In this document: in pieces, positions 1 through 11,039 of the stretch
How positions within the stretch are numbered: position 1 is the stretch's first letter
How the letters are laid out: each line of letters opens with the position of its first letter
Source of the DNA: an uncultured Pseudomonadales bacterium
Lineage (GTDB): Bacteria > Pseudomonadota > Gammaproteobacteria > Pseudomonadales > Balneatricaceae
Reading direction: 5' to 3'
Assembly (NCBI GenBank): GCA_943787595.1
Contig: CALSNA010000005.1
Location: 310,001-374,000, forward strand
DNA: 64,000 bases
Program-made: the position numbers and the translations under genes
Notes under the pieces: generated by a model
Databases searched by the model: none
What the model saw: only the letters and a program-made list of their open reading frames with translations
Told to the model about the DNA's origin: nothing

Positions 1-380
1 CCGATACCATTCGAGGCACCCTAAAAATACGAACCAAGCGAGCGAGCAAGGCTATCTCTGAGTTTTGTATAGGTATCAGGCTAATAACAACAACGAGTGT
101 GTCGAAGAAATTCCAGCCATTTTTAAAGAAATGTTTCTTATTTTCATAGGCAATAAAGCGGACTAAAATTTCAAAGAGAAAGAACAGCGTTATAAATACA
201 TCCAGGTATTTAGTGACACTTATGACCTCTGCGGGGAGGTCATAAGTCTTCATACCAATCTCAAGGGCCAAAATAATGATTACTGCTATTACGAAAAGCT
301 CGAAAAGCTTATTTTTTTAAGGAGACCAAGGAGTCTTTAATCATTGTAAGGTTCGGTAGCAAGTTAAATTTCAGTGCCAT
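1..380 (-). pseudogene. Voltage-gated ion channel (ion transport family), 5' part, frameshifted and cut by the window edge
   Basis: The minus strand encodes S1-S4 segments of a bacterial voltage-gated cation channel. The stretch ENKKHFFKNGWNFFDTLVVV is followed by an S4-like run of spaced arginines (LARLVRIFRVPRM). The likely start is ATG at 380 (MALKFNLLPN). The first 23 codons run into a stop at a seven-base A tract (T tract at 312-318 on the plus strand). Removing one base there joins them in frame to KLFELFVIAVIII, the S1 helix. The gene leaves the window at base 1, so pore and C-terminal region are not visible. The family is clear from S3-S4, but ion selectivity cannot be judged without the filter. 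Either it is a pseudogene or the homopolymer is miscounted. Confidence 0.7.
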
Positions 381-968
381 AATCTGCGAGGCGCATAGAT
401 CCTGAATACATGGGAGGTTCTATACCTCACTAAGGCTCTAATGTACAAAAAAACACTAACCAGAGGCCAGTCTGGCCACTATTGGCAGGGTATCTTAAGA
501 GTCAATGTAGCCAAGGTAAACCTAATTCATATCTTATTTTTTCAATTTTTTGAGATCAATCCCACCTACTGGCTGCTGCATAACAAGTTGTTCTTTATTT
601 AATGTAAATTTATCCTGTGATGTAACTGTATTTTGTTGCATGGCCGTATTCCTTATTTATATTAGTTTAATATGGATGGTCGCCTGTAAATTAAAAAGAT
701 ATTTTTCAATGGGCGGCAGATATCCCGAAAAATAACGATTTCAGGTTATTTTGACTACTACAGCAGTGCAAATAATTTACATATCGTGCAGTAACAAGAT
801 AGTGGCTAATTTGTATAATTTGGTAGTCAATCGCCCTGCTGGGGTTTGTGCTTTATCTCACTGCCCCATTGCACGAGCTGTGCATCTGCACAAAAATCAC
901 AGGCGTGGCAGGAATCGTTTTTTGTGGATAAAAATTTTTGATCGATTGAACATATTTAAAATCATAAG
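381..968. other. AT-rich stretch without a recognisable gene
   Basis: Only short open frames without family resemblance or ribosome binding sites occur here. A short palindrome (GGCCAGTCTGGCC, 465-477) is present but lacks a T tract. I read the stretch as eroded intergenic DNA. Confidence 0.4.
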
Positions 969-1447
969 ATGAGCGATAAAAAATCTTTAGGTAATAAAGC
1001 AAAGTTAGATTGTAGTGAAATACAGGCTTTAGTCGGCCCATTATATAAAAAATAGAAGAAGTAAAAGCTGATATACACAGTTCCCTACCAGTTTAAATAA
1101 AATCTGTTAAGATTTTATTCGACGCTCGGTTCATTAAGAAAAGAACCTTAAAAAATTAAATAAAAGACTTTGAAGATCAAACAAATGAACTAAATAAAGA
1201 AAGAGATATAAGATTAAAAAAAGCAAAAATAATAAAAAATAATTATAAAAATCAATACCACAAGCAGAAGAAGCCATTGTATGACGGCAAGAAGAACATA
1301 CTTTTAGAGCAATAACCTTACTTATAACTGGACTTGTTGCTGGATGTATTTTTGGATGGTTCGTAGATTAGCCAGTAACTAAAGTTTTAGCAAAAAAACT
1401 ATGGAATCTTTTAAAAACATCGATTGATTTAGGAAAAATTAGATAAT
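969..1447 (+). pseudogene. Eroded charged/coiled-coil protein with a membrane segment, unrecognised
   Basis: ATG at 969 opens a lysine-rich reading (MSDKKSLGNKAKLDC) that stops after 28 codons. Over the next 350 bases, different frames give highly charged coiled-coil-like stretches (FEDQTNELNKERDIRLKKAK). They end in a hydrophobic segment, AITLLITGLVAGCIFGWFVD (about 1309-1368), followed by another charged tail. This looks like a small membrane-anchored coiled-coil protein broken by several frameshifts and stops. I do not recognise the family. It sits among other remnants and has no intact neighbours. Confidence 0.3.
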
Positions 1448-1559
1448 AGTTCCCTGTCAAGAGGAAATCTTACCTAGACCCCAGCATTCGGCTACGAGCT
1501 ACAGCCGCATCAGCATGGTCGGGCTGGTTACACACCAGCCCTGGTTTAGGTGGCTGCCA

Positions 1560-1741
1560 TCACGCCCACATTGGCCAGCAATAAAGCAAATCTTTAAGCA
1601 CCTCATCAGTAAAGCAAAATTCTTTACAAAAACACTTTACTTCTTTGAGTGCATTCGCAAATTTATTCTTATTATCTTCAACCATCTGCTGTTGGGTTGC
1701 TTTTATTTCAGATTTCAAATCACCATAAGATTTTATCTCAT
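1560..1741 (-). pseudogene. H-NS-like N-terminal domain remnant
   Basis: The minus strand reads EIKSYGDLKSEIKATQQQMV followed by about 35 residues ending in KCFCKEFCFTDEVLKDLL and a TGA. Length, charge pattern and the segment ALKEVKCFCKEFCFT resemble the oligomerisation domain of H-NS-family nucleoid proteins. The C-terminal DNA-binding motif is not seen. A GGAGGT (1742-1747) directly abuts an ATG at 1741, but that ATG is out of frame with the protein-like reading, so a frameshift lies at the start. Family assignment is from pattern only; a generic helical protein is the alternative. Confidence 0.33.
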
Positions 1742-1749
1742 ACCTCCGT

Positions 1750-2523
1750 TGATGAAGTGCTGGTCTTATTTTATAGATTTAAAATGCAGTTGAAAAACAC
1801 GTTGTTTCTATGTTTTCTTCAACGTGTTCTAAGTAGAGAAGAGTATGTGCAGAACGTCTCACTATGCAAGTCAGCCAAAGTGCTAAAAACCGTGAAATTT
1901 TGACTTATTTTTAACATTTCTCTCTGTAGTCTTATCGGTTTGGTAACTGTGGTTGTGAGCGAATAGGTGTGAAGTATCTTCGTTCTGCATCTTGTGGTGC
2001 CTTTTGTTGAGTTAGTTATTGTTTGACCATCTTTGTCTTAAGTACCGCCACAGTGAGTGTCACAGTCTTTGCTACCTTCTTGGCAAGTGTCACTGAAATA
2101 CTGCTTATGTCTAATATCAACTCAAATAGTTTTAGTCCAGTAAATGGTTGTTCTTGAATACTTCTATTTTTTATTCACCAGAAGTTCAGAATTTTTTGCC
2201 CAGTCATTATATGTCATTATAAAATTTGATATCATTTAATAAAAATAGAAATAAAGTTTTTGAGTTAGTACGTCTATAACCTCACTCATGCGATAAAAAA
2301 ACGGTATGTTTGCATGTCTTTGTTGGTAACCAACGATGAGGCTGAATAATTTTTCAATTGAATACTGTTTTATCTAATTAACTAAAATAATCGCCTAGTC
2401 GTGTGAATTATATTTTGAAAAAATTTTCACAGCAAATCGTTATTTGTAAATTTTAATATCTTCCTTATATGTTCGCTGGTTATAAAAACCCTATTCCAAA
2501 GGTGAATAACCAAATTTTTTTAT
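1750..2523. other. AT-rich region, no gene recognised
   Basis: Reading both strands gave no stretch with family resemblance. Frames are short and dense in stops. Probably non-coding or too eroded to identify. Confidence 0.4.
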
Positions 2524-2685
2524 TTATTTTAATTCAGAAAAATGAGTTAAAGCATAGTCACCTTTTTGGGATAGATTACTTCTATCATGCCCTAAGGTGC
2601 TCTGCGTATCAAAAATCTCTAAACCTTTCTTATTGAGTGTCTTAATAGCTGTAGAAAAACCTTCCACACTGAATTTAATCATCAT
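2524..2685 (-). CDS. Small 53-residue protein, unrecognised
   Basis: An uninterrupted reading starts at tandem ATG codons (2685 and 2682) and ends with TAA at 2524-2526. It begins MMIKFSVEGFSTAIKTLNKK and ends ALTHFSELK. Composition is balanced and protein-like, unlike the surrounding AT-rich DNA, where random frames are rich in Ile, Asn and Lys. There is no convincing Shine-Dalgarno sequence upstream. It could be a real small protein or the end of a lost larger gene. Confidence 0.3.
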   Translation of the reverse strand: MMIKFSVEGFSTAIKTLNKKGLEIFDTQSTLGHDRSNLSQKGDYALTHFSELK

Positions 2686-3134
2686 AATTTTTATAGTGTA
2701 GGAAATCAGTTTAATGCCTCCAATAGTGACTCATTTATTATCTTTTTGGCGAACTAAATAAATCAAAAATTTTCAAAAATCAAGCTTTTGGAATTTTTAT
2801 TAAATTGATTTACTGTAAAATTACCATCATAAATTTAATTTATATTTCGCACAGGTGATTTCTTACTGAGTGGGAATAAATGTGCATATTTTTTAAAATT
2901 AATAACATGTGATACTGTGAAAAATTTTGCGTAAATTTTTCTGAAACTGGCGAATAATTTTTTTGAATTTCTCAATAATCGTGTTTGTTTTCTTATTTTA
3001 TTCATGTGAAGTTAGTTTTTTTAAAATATTACTAACAGTTAACTATAACTTTATATTTTTTGTACGAATCCTAATGCAAATAAATTAAGTTTCACTTCCA
3101 GCAGGAACCATCTTCCCATTACCTTTGATATAAA
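2686..3134. other. AT-rich intergenic region
   Basis: No gene, RNA or clear terminator is visible. The stretch precedes the integrase remnant. Confidence 0.4.
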
Positions 3135-4008
3135 ATGACGACAACAGACTAGACTTTAAGGCAGTCCAAACATAGGTGTAAGTCAGAATTAGACGTTTGG
3201 ATTCCCCCACATGTTTACAAGGGAAAGTCTGTGTATGCGTTTTATACTAAAGATGGACGTTGTATTCGGCTGGCTCCATTAGCGGCCAATAAGATACAGG
3301 TCATTCGCCGCCATGATAAAGAAGTAAAAAATCTGCAGGTAAGGTCAGGCTCGCTTGAACAGCTGGTTATGGATTATATGACATCATATGAATATCAGAA
3401 ACTTGCACCAAAAACACAATGAGACTACACAAGCTATGCTCTATATTTAATATCTGTATTTGGCAAAATAGATCATAGCCGCATCACACCTATAGACATT
3501 CATGATGTATATGGATATACGTGGTGTAGGCTCAAGGACTAGCGCTAATTGAGAACATGGATTTATGTGTACTTTGTTTTTGTGGGGAATACAGCGTAAA
3601 CCAGATATTACAGATAACCTGTGTAAAAAAGTTAAAACGTTTACAGAAAAGCCCCACACTTGATCCATCACTGATACAAAATATTAGGCAGTATTGGCAC
3701 ACGCAAAGCCCTTTCTGCAAGACGCTATAGAGATTAGCTATTGCTGTACAGCATAAAAAAAGGATGTGCTGGAGATACGTCGCCAGAATTTACATAAAAA
3801 AATTTACATTAAGCAGGGCCAAACCGGCAAGGAGCAGATTAAACACTGGACAATATGCTTGCCATGCTTGCGACGAGCTGTTGATCTTGCACTAGCTCAA
3901 CAGAAGGGTATTAAATCGGTCATCTGGGTATTTGCAAACCGAAGTGGCTGTATATGCAGTAGCACCTTGGATAACAGGTTTATCAAAGCGAAAAAGGAAG
4001 CCTAGGTG
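3135..4008 (+). pseudogene. Phage-type tyrosine integrase remnant
   Basis: From ATG 3135 the reading soon meets TAG at 3150. It then continues as VWIPPHVYKGKSVYAFYTKD, RCIRLAPLAANKIQVI and LEQLVMDYMTSYEYQKLAPK. This is the N-terminal layout of phage integrases: a PPHVY start, a core-binding SAM-like domain and a KTQRDYTSYA-type helix. After KTQ an in-frame TGA occurs where Arg is expected (DYTSYALYLISVFGKID follows). Downstream parts (3766-4005) include an integrase-like stretch in another frame. Several stops and frameshifts mean it cannot be functional. It may mark the edge of an old integrated element, possibly the one that brought the tail-like cassette at 8567-12076. No attachment-site repeat was identified. 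Confidence 0.55.
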
Positions 4009-4784
4009 ACTAGCCTGAACATGAAATTTAACTGCACATTTTACGATGCTAAGACCAGGGGTATTTATAGTTTTGAATCATGATATATTACAAGCCTGTT
4101 TCAGAAACCAATAAAAAATGTAGTTTAGATAAACTGATTCCAAATACAACTTTTTAGTTTATACCCAATGAAGATATCAATTAATTTATTACACAGAATC
4201 ATTTAGTGCGCTAATAGAAGTAACAAATGACAATAGGATATAAATTTAATGGCATACGATATTTTTTATTAATTTTCTATTATGATAATATCAGTTACCA
4301 TACTTGCTATTACTTAACCATTAATCTGATTTTTAAATACATGCTGCATAAGCATTATTTATAAATTTAAATTACTGTACATTACAATCTGTTAACGCTA
4401 AGCAAGTGCAATACCTTGCGATCATTACCCAGGCATTCATCCGGGTTTATTTCAGGGATAGCGCACCCGCCAGGCCTATCTAGATCAACACTAGATTAAC
4501 TGTATTTTTCATAGCAGCGTATTTGGTTTAAAGCTATTCAATCATGCACATTAAGAAGATCAACAATTTTACGATGGCTGGAGCCTTTTTAAAGCATTCG
4601 TATCAGTTGAACCCAGTTGTATGAATCAATTTTAAAGCCCAACTTTAAAAATTTAATATTTTTTATTGGGGGTATCTTAGCCTCTTTTATATTTTAAAAT
4701 TAGGTTAATAGGTGACGGCTTGGCAAGGTATACTATAAATAATTTTATACTGTTATTTCAAATATATTCACAAATGAAGTTAAT
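4009..4784. other. AT-rich intergenic region before the radical SAM gene
   Basis: No coding stretch or RNA recognised. It probably contains the promoter of the radical SAM/kinase pair, but no -35/-10 pair is clear enough to report. Confidence 0.35.
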
Positions 4785-5746
4785 ATGAATACCGATGTAA
4801 ACGGTAACAGCTATCCAGATTACTCATTAATTAAGCATACAAAACCAGAGACAGATAAAAATATTCCCAGAACGGAATTATTTGATTCGATTGTAGCATT
4901 AAATCAAACGGATCAATTGGACCATTTTTCTGATTATATCAAACCGACGTCACTAGCTGTAGATATTATTAATCAATGTAATTTAACCTGCGAGCATTGT
5001 TTTTGGGTTAAGCAAAAAGATAGCGTACTTAATACCCGAAATAATAAAATCCTTGATTCTGTACGTCAGGCAATAGAAAAATATCCCAGTATCAATAATA
5101 TCTTATGGTATGGTGGTGAGCCATTAATGGCCAAGCACTTACTGCTCGAAAGGTTTAAAATACTAGGTAAAAACAACACGGCAATTACCAATGGCACCAT
5201 ACCATTACCTAGCTGGCATGACCAATATAACGTGCACTTCGGTGTTTCTATAGATGGTACTGAATTATTACATAATCAAATACGTGGGGAAGGATCATAT
5301 CAAAAAACAAAGCTAAATGTATCCTTTGCACTAAAAAATCAGATTCCTATTTTCCTAATATACTGTATCAATGCAAAAAATATTAAAGCCATTAAGCCAT
5401 TCTTGAAAGAATGGTCAGATACAGGTGTAAAAAATATCCAATAATAAATAACAGTGATAAAATGATAGAATTAATTAGTCCAGAATATGGACAATTATTT
5501 GTTGAGTATTGTCCAATGAATATTTTTCACAATAATTCTAAAAAAAATGTCACAGGCAATTGCATACATATGCTAAATAATGGTAATTTGAGAATACCTT
5601 GTAGTTTTGGGAAATCAGCTAATTGTTATAAATGTAGATCTGTAACTATGGTTGAATTATACTCAGCAATAAAATTAAATGATAAGGCTTCATTAAACTC
5701 TCCATTTAATGCATATTATCCTAGAGTAAAAAAAGATAGAGTTTAA
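4785..5746 (+). pseudogene. Radical SAM protein with C-terminal cysteine-rich (SPASM-like) region, frameshifted
   Basis: The first 219 residues hold the radical SAM core. The CNLTCEHC motif at Cys65/69/72 would bind the 4Fe-4S cluster that cleaves S-adenosylmethionine, and ILWYGGEPL lies near residue 108. The typical VSIDGT..HNQIRGEGSYQ strand follows. At about 5440 the frame closes (VKNIQ, stop) and the protein continues in another frame to 5746. That part has clustered cysteines (CPMN, NCIH, PCSFG, NCYKC) typical of an auxiliary cluster. The usual aromatic/proline strand after VKNIQ is missing, so a small deletion may accompany the shift. Its stop is one base from the sensor kinase start, suggesting an operon. 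Substrate unknown. Confidence 0.75.
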
Positions 5747-5747
5747 T

Positions 5748-8291
5748 ATGAATATTAAATTCAAGAATAGAAAGAAGCATATCATATGCTCAGTTTAACA
5801 TAAGAATAACAGGTATTTTAGGAACTATTAGTTTCCCTTTATATTGGTTCATTTGGACGTATATATTTCCCCAACCATTTGATAATATTTTATTTCGGAT
5901 ACTGTTAGAATTTCTCTGTATTGGCTTCATATATCATGAATCGTGGCCAAGTTGTATGAAAAAGTACTTTGATTTTTCTGGCATATTGTAATTACATGTG
6001 CTTCACCCTTTTTCCATACCTATTTATTATTGAAGAATTATTTCTCAAATACTTCCTCAACTGCTTATGCAATTTTTGCTTTTTTGTTACTAATATTAGT
6101 ATCCGATGTCTTGCTGACAGTAGACTTGTTTATAACTGGCTCATTACTCGGATTGCTACTATTTATGATTACTGAATCATCATTTGTCATCAATGTGGAT
6201 CGTGCTCAATTTTACCTTCCCCTAACAGCCTTTATGTTTTTGGGTGGAACCCTGCTGATTAACGGGCTGCGCAAAGGCAATATTTTTTTAGAACAACAGG
6301 TCAACCAGCAAAGACAAAATGCAATACGCAGCTTAGCCGGCTCTATTGCACACGAAATACGCAATCCACTGGGCCAGCTACGCCATAGTCTCAATAACAT
6401 GCAACACCAGTTGCCCCCGTATCAGCCCAGCCATACTCAGGTTCAGCTTCCCACAACATCACTAAATCAGCTCTATCAGGGCATGGCACAGAGCCAAATG
6501 GCCGTTAAGAGGGGTATTCAGGTGATTGATCTCATTATGGATCAGGTCTATGAAAAACCCATCGATGCTACTACCTTTGTCTACCTGGACGCCTACCAAA
6601 GTACGCAAAAAGCCCTAAACGAATATGGCTATGACTGCGATAGTGAACGCCAACGGGTTAGCTTATCAACCACCAGATCATTTGACTTTCGTGTTGATGA
6701 AACCCTGTATCTGTTTGTCCTGTTTAATTTGCTGAAAAATGCCCTCTATTACCTCAGAGCCTATCCTGATGCCCATGTTGACCTGCGCCTGGGAGTCTGC
6801 CCCGATAGCAACCGAGTCTATGTTCGAGATACAGGACCAGGCATTGCCGCGGAACAATTGCCCTATTTATTTGACAGATTCCATACCCAGGGCAAAGAAG
6901 ACGGCACTGGCCTGGGCTTAACCTATTGCCAACGGGTTATGCGGGCCTTTGGTGGTGACATCACGTGCCACTCTGTAGTGGATGATTTTACAGAATTTAC
7001 TTTGTCTTTCCCCCCCGTAACCGAGCAAGATCTGGCCGATTATCAAGAGCAGGTACTGGCTGATGCCAGGCCAGACCTGCAAGGTAAACGCATTCTGGTG
7101 GTGGATGATGACCAGCTGTATCGAGAGCAGGTAAAACAGTATCTGATCCCTCTTAATATGATCCTGGATGAAGCAACAAACGGTGTCAATGCCATACAAA
7201 AAGCCAGTGTTCACGACTACGGTTTGGTGATCATGGATCTAAATATGCCCCAATTAGATGGCTATCAAGCCACGGAACTACTACGCCGCGGTGAAGCTGG
7301 GCTGGCTGCAGCCCAGCTCCGGATTGTCGCTTATACCACGGAACCAGACTACATTGCCCAACTTAGGGTAACCAAGGCTGGTATGCAGGGTTTATTGAAC
7401 AAGCCTTGCAACCAGATTAAGCTGGTTCAGGGAATTCAGGCTGTGTTACGAGGGCCGCGACCTCAGCTTCAAGACCAGCCTGATCCATTGCAGGATTGCC
7501 GTGTGCTGTTGGTGGATGATACCGCCACTATCCGTTCGATCATTGAAGCTTTATTGGCCAGTGTCGGCTGCCGGGTCACTACAGCAACCAACGGTAAAGA
7601 GGCTGTGCAACTATTGACACAACAGCACTTTGATCTGCTGGTTACAGATATCCGGATGCCAGTGATGGATGGCCTGGAACTGACCCGTGCAGTATGGGAG
7701 CATTTCTCACTGGTGCAACTGCCGATTATCGGGCTGAGCGGTAACATAGGCGATACTCAAGCGCTTACAGCCATGTCTGCGGCCGGGATGGATGATTATC
7801 AGAGCAAGGCCGATGCCACTACACAATTATTGCAGACCCTGCGTGGAGTGCTGCGGGCAACGGACAATAGCAGAGGCAATGCCATATTGATTGAGACACC
7901 GATGCCCAGCCAGAGCAACGCCTTGACCAGTGATCAGGGTCCCTGGCCCAGTCTCCTTGATCTGGATGATACAGCAACCCGACTGGGCTTGTCTGTAGTC
8001 GATGTAGTGGCCTGTTTTAAGTGCTTCCAGCAGGACTACAGCCACAATCCAGGCGCCTTTCAACAAGCCCTGGCAGCCGATGACCGGCTTAGTTTGCAAC
8101 AGTTAGCCCATAAATTGCAAGGCAGTGCCGCACTGTTGGGCATGCAGTCGCTGCAACAGGTTGCGCTGGAACTGGAGCAGACCAGTGCACAAGCAACTAG
8201 CGCAGAACTGGATGCCTTGGTGCAACATCTCGTTTAGCTGCTACAGCCACTGCTAGATCAAACCATCCATGAAACATCACAGGCAAACTGA
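5748..8291 (+). pseudogene. LqsS/CqsS-type hybrid sensor histidine kinase, frameshifted in its membrane domain
   Basis: Predicted inner-membrane sensor kinase resembling autoinducer sensors LqsS/CqsS. The N-terminal membrane part reads in pieces: MNIKFKNRKKHI, then YAQFNIRITGILGTISFPLY..WTYIFPQPF..HESWPSCMKKYF, then ASPFFHTYLLLKNYFSNT. The shifts lie near 5785 and at 5971-5978. From 6030 to 8237 it is open. Counting from 6030: HisKA (IAHEIRNPLGQLRHSL, His108), HATPase (DTGPGI, DGTGLGLTYC), REC1 (ILVVDDD, acceptor Asp near 402), REC2 (VTDIRMPVMDG, near 538) and HPt (LAHKLQGSAALLGM, near 692). The frame ends at TAG 8235-8237; a plausible tail (LLQPLLDQTIHETSQAN) follows to 8291. The REC-REC-HPt relay is intact, but the sensing domain is broken. 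Ligand unknown; no cqsA/lqsA gene is in the window. Confidence 0.72.
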
Positions 8292-8566
8292 TTGCCATAC
8301 AACAAAATCTCAATTCCAGCGTGAATAACAGGGCTAGATATTCACTCATAAAATCTGATTATATTAAATAATGCTGCACAGCCATTCCAGAGGCACAACG
8401 CTGTTTCCAACTGATCTCTTTTGCTTGAGTCCATTTAAGTTCACTAGATGCTGTATCAGACCTGCTAACTCGTTCTAAAGGCTTGCGAAAACCTTTATAT
8501 CTGTATTGTGGTTTCCTTAACAGCCTGTCCCTGGACAAGAGTTAGATAAAGGAGGCTATTCCCTCC

Positions 8567-9241
8567 TTGCATAAAGGCAAATCACAATGGCGCTTTACTG
8601 CCGATTTTGTGCTCAAGAACAGCACCGCTAGGGAGATTCAACAACGCGGTCATGTAAGCAGGTTTAATCTAATCTGTTTTGATCAAATGCAATTCGACAG
8701 CAAAAGCCATCAACCATTTAACAAACAAAAACACTGGCAGCGTGACATCCGCACCGAGGTCGCACACTTTGCCTTTGATGAGCCGGTTATCAACCTTAAT
8801 ATTTTGGCAGAGGAACTGACTCTAGGCACCTTTATGGCAGTCATTCCCTGGCACTTGCCCGGCTTTACCGATCAATTTGCCGAGGACCAGGAACACCCAC
8901 AACACTATATCCAATCTATTATTAACCGTGTTAAAGCATCTGGAGTGCAGGACAGCATTGCTTATAAACAGGGTTTTGTTGAACGACATGATCTGGGAAC
9001 TGAATTACACCTGAAATTTAGCGGTGAGGAACTCAATGAATACCACGACATGGAAACCAGTACCGATACTTTTTTCATTACAGGCCAGCAGGCCAATTGT
9101 GAAACACAAGATATGGCCGACCACATGATTCTTGATGCTATGTTCAACTATACACGGTTTTATTCCCTCAATAAATTTGGCTCAGCAAGAGGCTATAAGG
9201 AGAAAATACCATGGCGAAAAAACCATGAAGCTAACAGATAA
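8567..9241 (+). CDS. Unrecognised protein, first gene of a phage-tail-like cassette
   Basis: An open frame of 224 residues beginning at TTG 8567; no better ATG exists upstream before an in-frame TAG. It starts MHKGKSQWRFTADFVLKNST and contains DTFFITGQQANCETQDMAD near the C-terminus. It is soluble and acidic-hydrophilic, without signal peptide or membrane segment. I do not recognise the family. The sense comes from position: it overlaps the next gene's ribosome binding site and heads a co-directional run of tail-fibre and spike-like genes ending in a terminator at 12076. The missing ATG suggests a decayed or unseen N-terminus. A baseplate or fibre-associated role is possible but unproven. Confidence 0.5.
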   Translation: MHKGKSQWRFTADFVLKNSTAREIQQRGHVSRFNLICFDQMQFDSKSHQPFNKQKHWQRDIRTEVAHFAFDEPVINLNILAEELTLGTFMAVIPWHLPGFTDQFAEDQEHPQHYIQSIINRVKASGVQDSIAYKQGFVERHDLGTELHLKFSGEELNEYHDMETSTDTFFITGQQANCETQDMADHMILDAMFNYTRFYSLNKFGSARGYKEKIPWRKNHEANR

Positions 9242-9704
9242 TCTCAGTATCAGCGGCCACCTGACTGCCACTCTTCACCACCGTGTCGGCAAGGTGGTAG
9301 ATACCCGCCACGTCAGCAACAGCATTACTTTAGGCGGGCGTGATCTGGTGATGCACTTATATAACGGCGACCCCAATTTAAAAGACACAGTCAATAGGGT
9401 AACCCAGATGCGTCTGGGTACAGGAAAGACAGCATTTGCCGCCAATCAAAACGCTTTGGCCACGCAACTGGAACAAGGTATCTCTATTGAAATCTACGAA
9501 TCGTCAGCCATTGATGCACAATCCAAGACGCCACGTAAGCAATTACGACTAACAGCCACCCTGAATGAAAACCAGTGTAACGGCGAATTACAAGAAGAGG
9601 GACTATTTACCAGTGACGATGTTATGTATAACCGGGTGGTATTTGCTCCCATTAACAAATCAGATTAGTTTAAGCTAACGCTGGTTTGGGAGATTATTTT
9701 TTGA
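9211..9704 (+). pseudogene. Tail-fibre-type protein, broken near both ends
   Basis: AAGGAG (9196-9201) lies 9 bases before ATG 9211, but that frame stops after MAKKP. The body reads from ATG 9225 (MKLTDNLSISGHLTATL), so a frameshift sits right after the original start. The body has the layout of phage tail-fibre/baseplate-wedge associated proteins: VSNSITLGGRDLVMHLYNGD, TQMRLGTGKTA, NGELQEEGLFTSDDVMYNRVVF. The frame meets TAG at 9666-9668, but the family-typical final strand FKLTLVWEIIF follows in the same frame to a TGA at 9702-9704. So the TAG is a premature stop, in a place where Gln (CAG) or Leu (TTG) would fit. Probably non-functional or slightly truncated. Confidence 0.6.
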
Positions 9705-9743
9705 AGCCAGATGCACCAATCTTAATCTGAAGACTAGAATAGC

Positions 9744-10694
9744 ATGGGTGAAGCACTTCAATCCGTCTATGAAGGTAATGCTGATCTGAATCGTCTGCGG
9801 GTCATTCAGAATACCACCGTAGGCGGTGCCTTAAGTGTTATGGGTGATGTCGGCATTGGCACCAACAGCCCTACGGAAAAGCTGGAGGTAAACGGCAATC
9901 TAAAGCTTAATGCAGGTGCTGCCGTTGGTGAGTTTTCTACCGATGGTACCTTGGCAGATAACAGTGATACAGCCGTGCCCAAGGAAAAAGCGGTTAAAGC
10001 TTATGCCGATACAAAAGCCAGCCTGGCAGGTGATGCTGCGCAGGACTTTAACGTAAGAAATCTAAGTGCCAGTGGTGATAGAGTCCGATTGACCAATAAC
10101 GGTGTAAGGTTGTGTTTGGGTGATGCAGAACACGCTTATATCGCGGAAGAAGGAGCAAATGATTCAGATAAATTGTTGTTGTATGGGCGCCACTCGATTA
10201 TTGCTGAGGTTAGTGGTCATAGAGTTAAGCTTAAAAATTATAGCATTGCTTTTATCCCTGGTCGACACAATTACGGAGCTTTAAGAACTAGTAGCAAAGA
10301 TTGGGATGATGCTTATATAACCTAATTTTGGGGAGATCGTCAGGGTTCTGTTTCTGATGCACGACTTAAGGAAGAAGTTGTTGGTATAGATTCAGCACTG
10401 CATAACGTTATGCAAATGCGAGGTGTTTACTACAAATGGAAGGATATTAACAAATACAAGGATCAAATTAAAAAAAGAGAAATTGGGGTAATTACCTAGG
10501 AAATTGGGAATTTTTATCCAGAGTTATTGATGACGGATAATGATGGTTATCACCACATGCAATATGATCGATTATCACCTGTATTGCTTGAATCCATTAA
10601 AGAATTGAAACAAGAGGTGGACTTAATATCAGCACGCTTAGCGAGTCTTGAGGAAAAAAATGCAATTAAAAAAGTACCTGACATCACTGTCTGA
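9744..10694 (+). pseudogene. Tail fibre/spike with C-terminal S74 intramolecular chaperone domain, two in-frame stops
   Basis: One continuous frame of 316 codons interrupted by TAA (10323-10325) and TAG (10497-10499). The N-terminal part is fibre-like: GDVGIGTNSPTEKLEVNG, then GTLADNSDTAVPKEKAVKAY, then a beta-rich repeat region. After the first stop the S74 chaperone domain is plain: SVSDARLKEEVVGIDSALHN, MRGVYYKWKD, REIGVIT-stop-EIGNFYPELL, YDRLSPVLLESIKELKQEVD. In this family the domain trimerises the fibre and then cleaves itself off with a serine. Both stops are one C-to-T change from Gln codons, and Gln fits before EIG. As read, translation would lose the chaperone, so correct folding is unlikely. 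It lies between the other tail-cassette genes. Confidence 0.72.
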
Positions 10695-10815
10695 TCTTCT
10701 CATTAACGTGGAAAGTAGCCAATAATGTGATTGATAAAAGCATACATTAACCATTTTGGTTATCTTTAGGATACTTGCCCTATTTCAATAATCAACAAAA
10801 AAGAAAGGTAATAAT

Positions 10816-11037
10816 ATGAGCCAAGAGAATATTACCCAACGTCTGGAAACATTGCGTAACGAATATCAGGAGGGCCAGAAAATCAAACAGGAATTAGTAC
10901 AAAAATTAAATAACATGTAGACAACCTTATTGCGTATCAGTTGTGCCATTCAAGTACTGGAAGAGTTGAGCGATACTGCTTCAAAAGGCGCAGGCACTGA
11001 TGCCGCTGTGTCTTCCAAAGGAATTAACGAGACTTAG
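10816..11037 (+). pseudogene. Short coiled-coil protein of the tail cassette, one in-frame stop
   Basis: A single frame of 74 codons from ATG 10816 after AAGAAAGG. It reads MSQENITQRLETLRNEYQEG, a helical charged region, then LVQKLNNM, TAG (10918-10920), TTLLRISCAIQVLEELSD and a C-terminal tail. The heptad pattern suggests a small coiled-coil protein. The stop falls in the helix where Gln is a natural residue (CAG to TAG). The true stop, TAG at 11035-11037, is two bases from the next start, consistent with one transcript. Function unknown; a chaperone or assembly helper is a guess from size and position. Confidence 0.5.
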
Positions 11038-11039
11038 CC

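Noticed and set aside
465-477. Short palindrome GGCCAGTCTGGCC as terminator or operator
   Set aside because: Six-base arms, no T tract and no adjacent gene start; likely chance.
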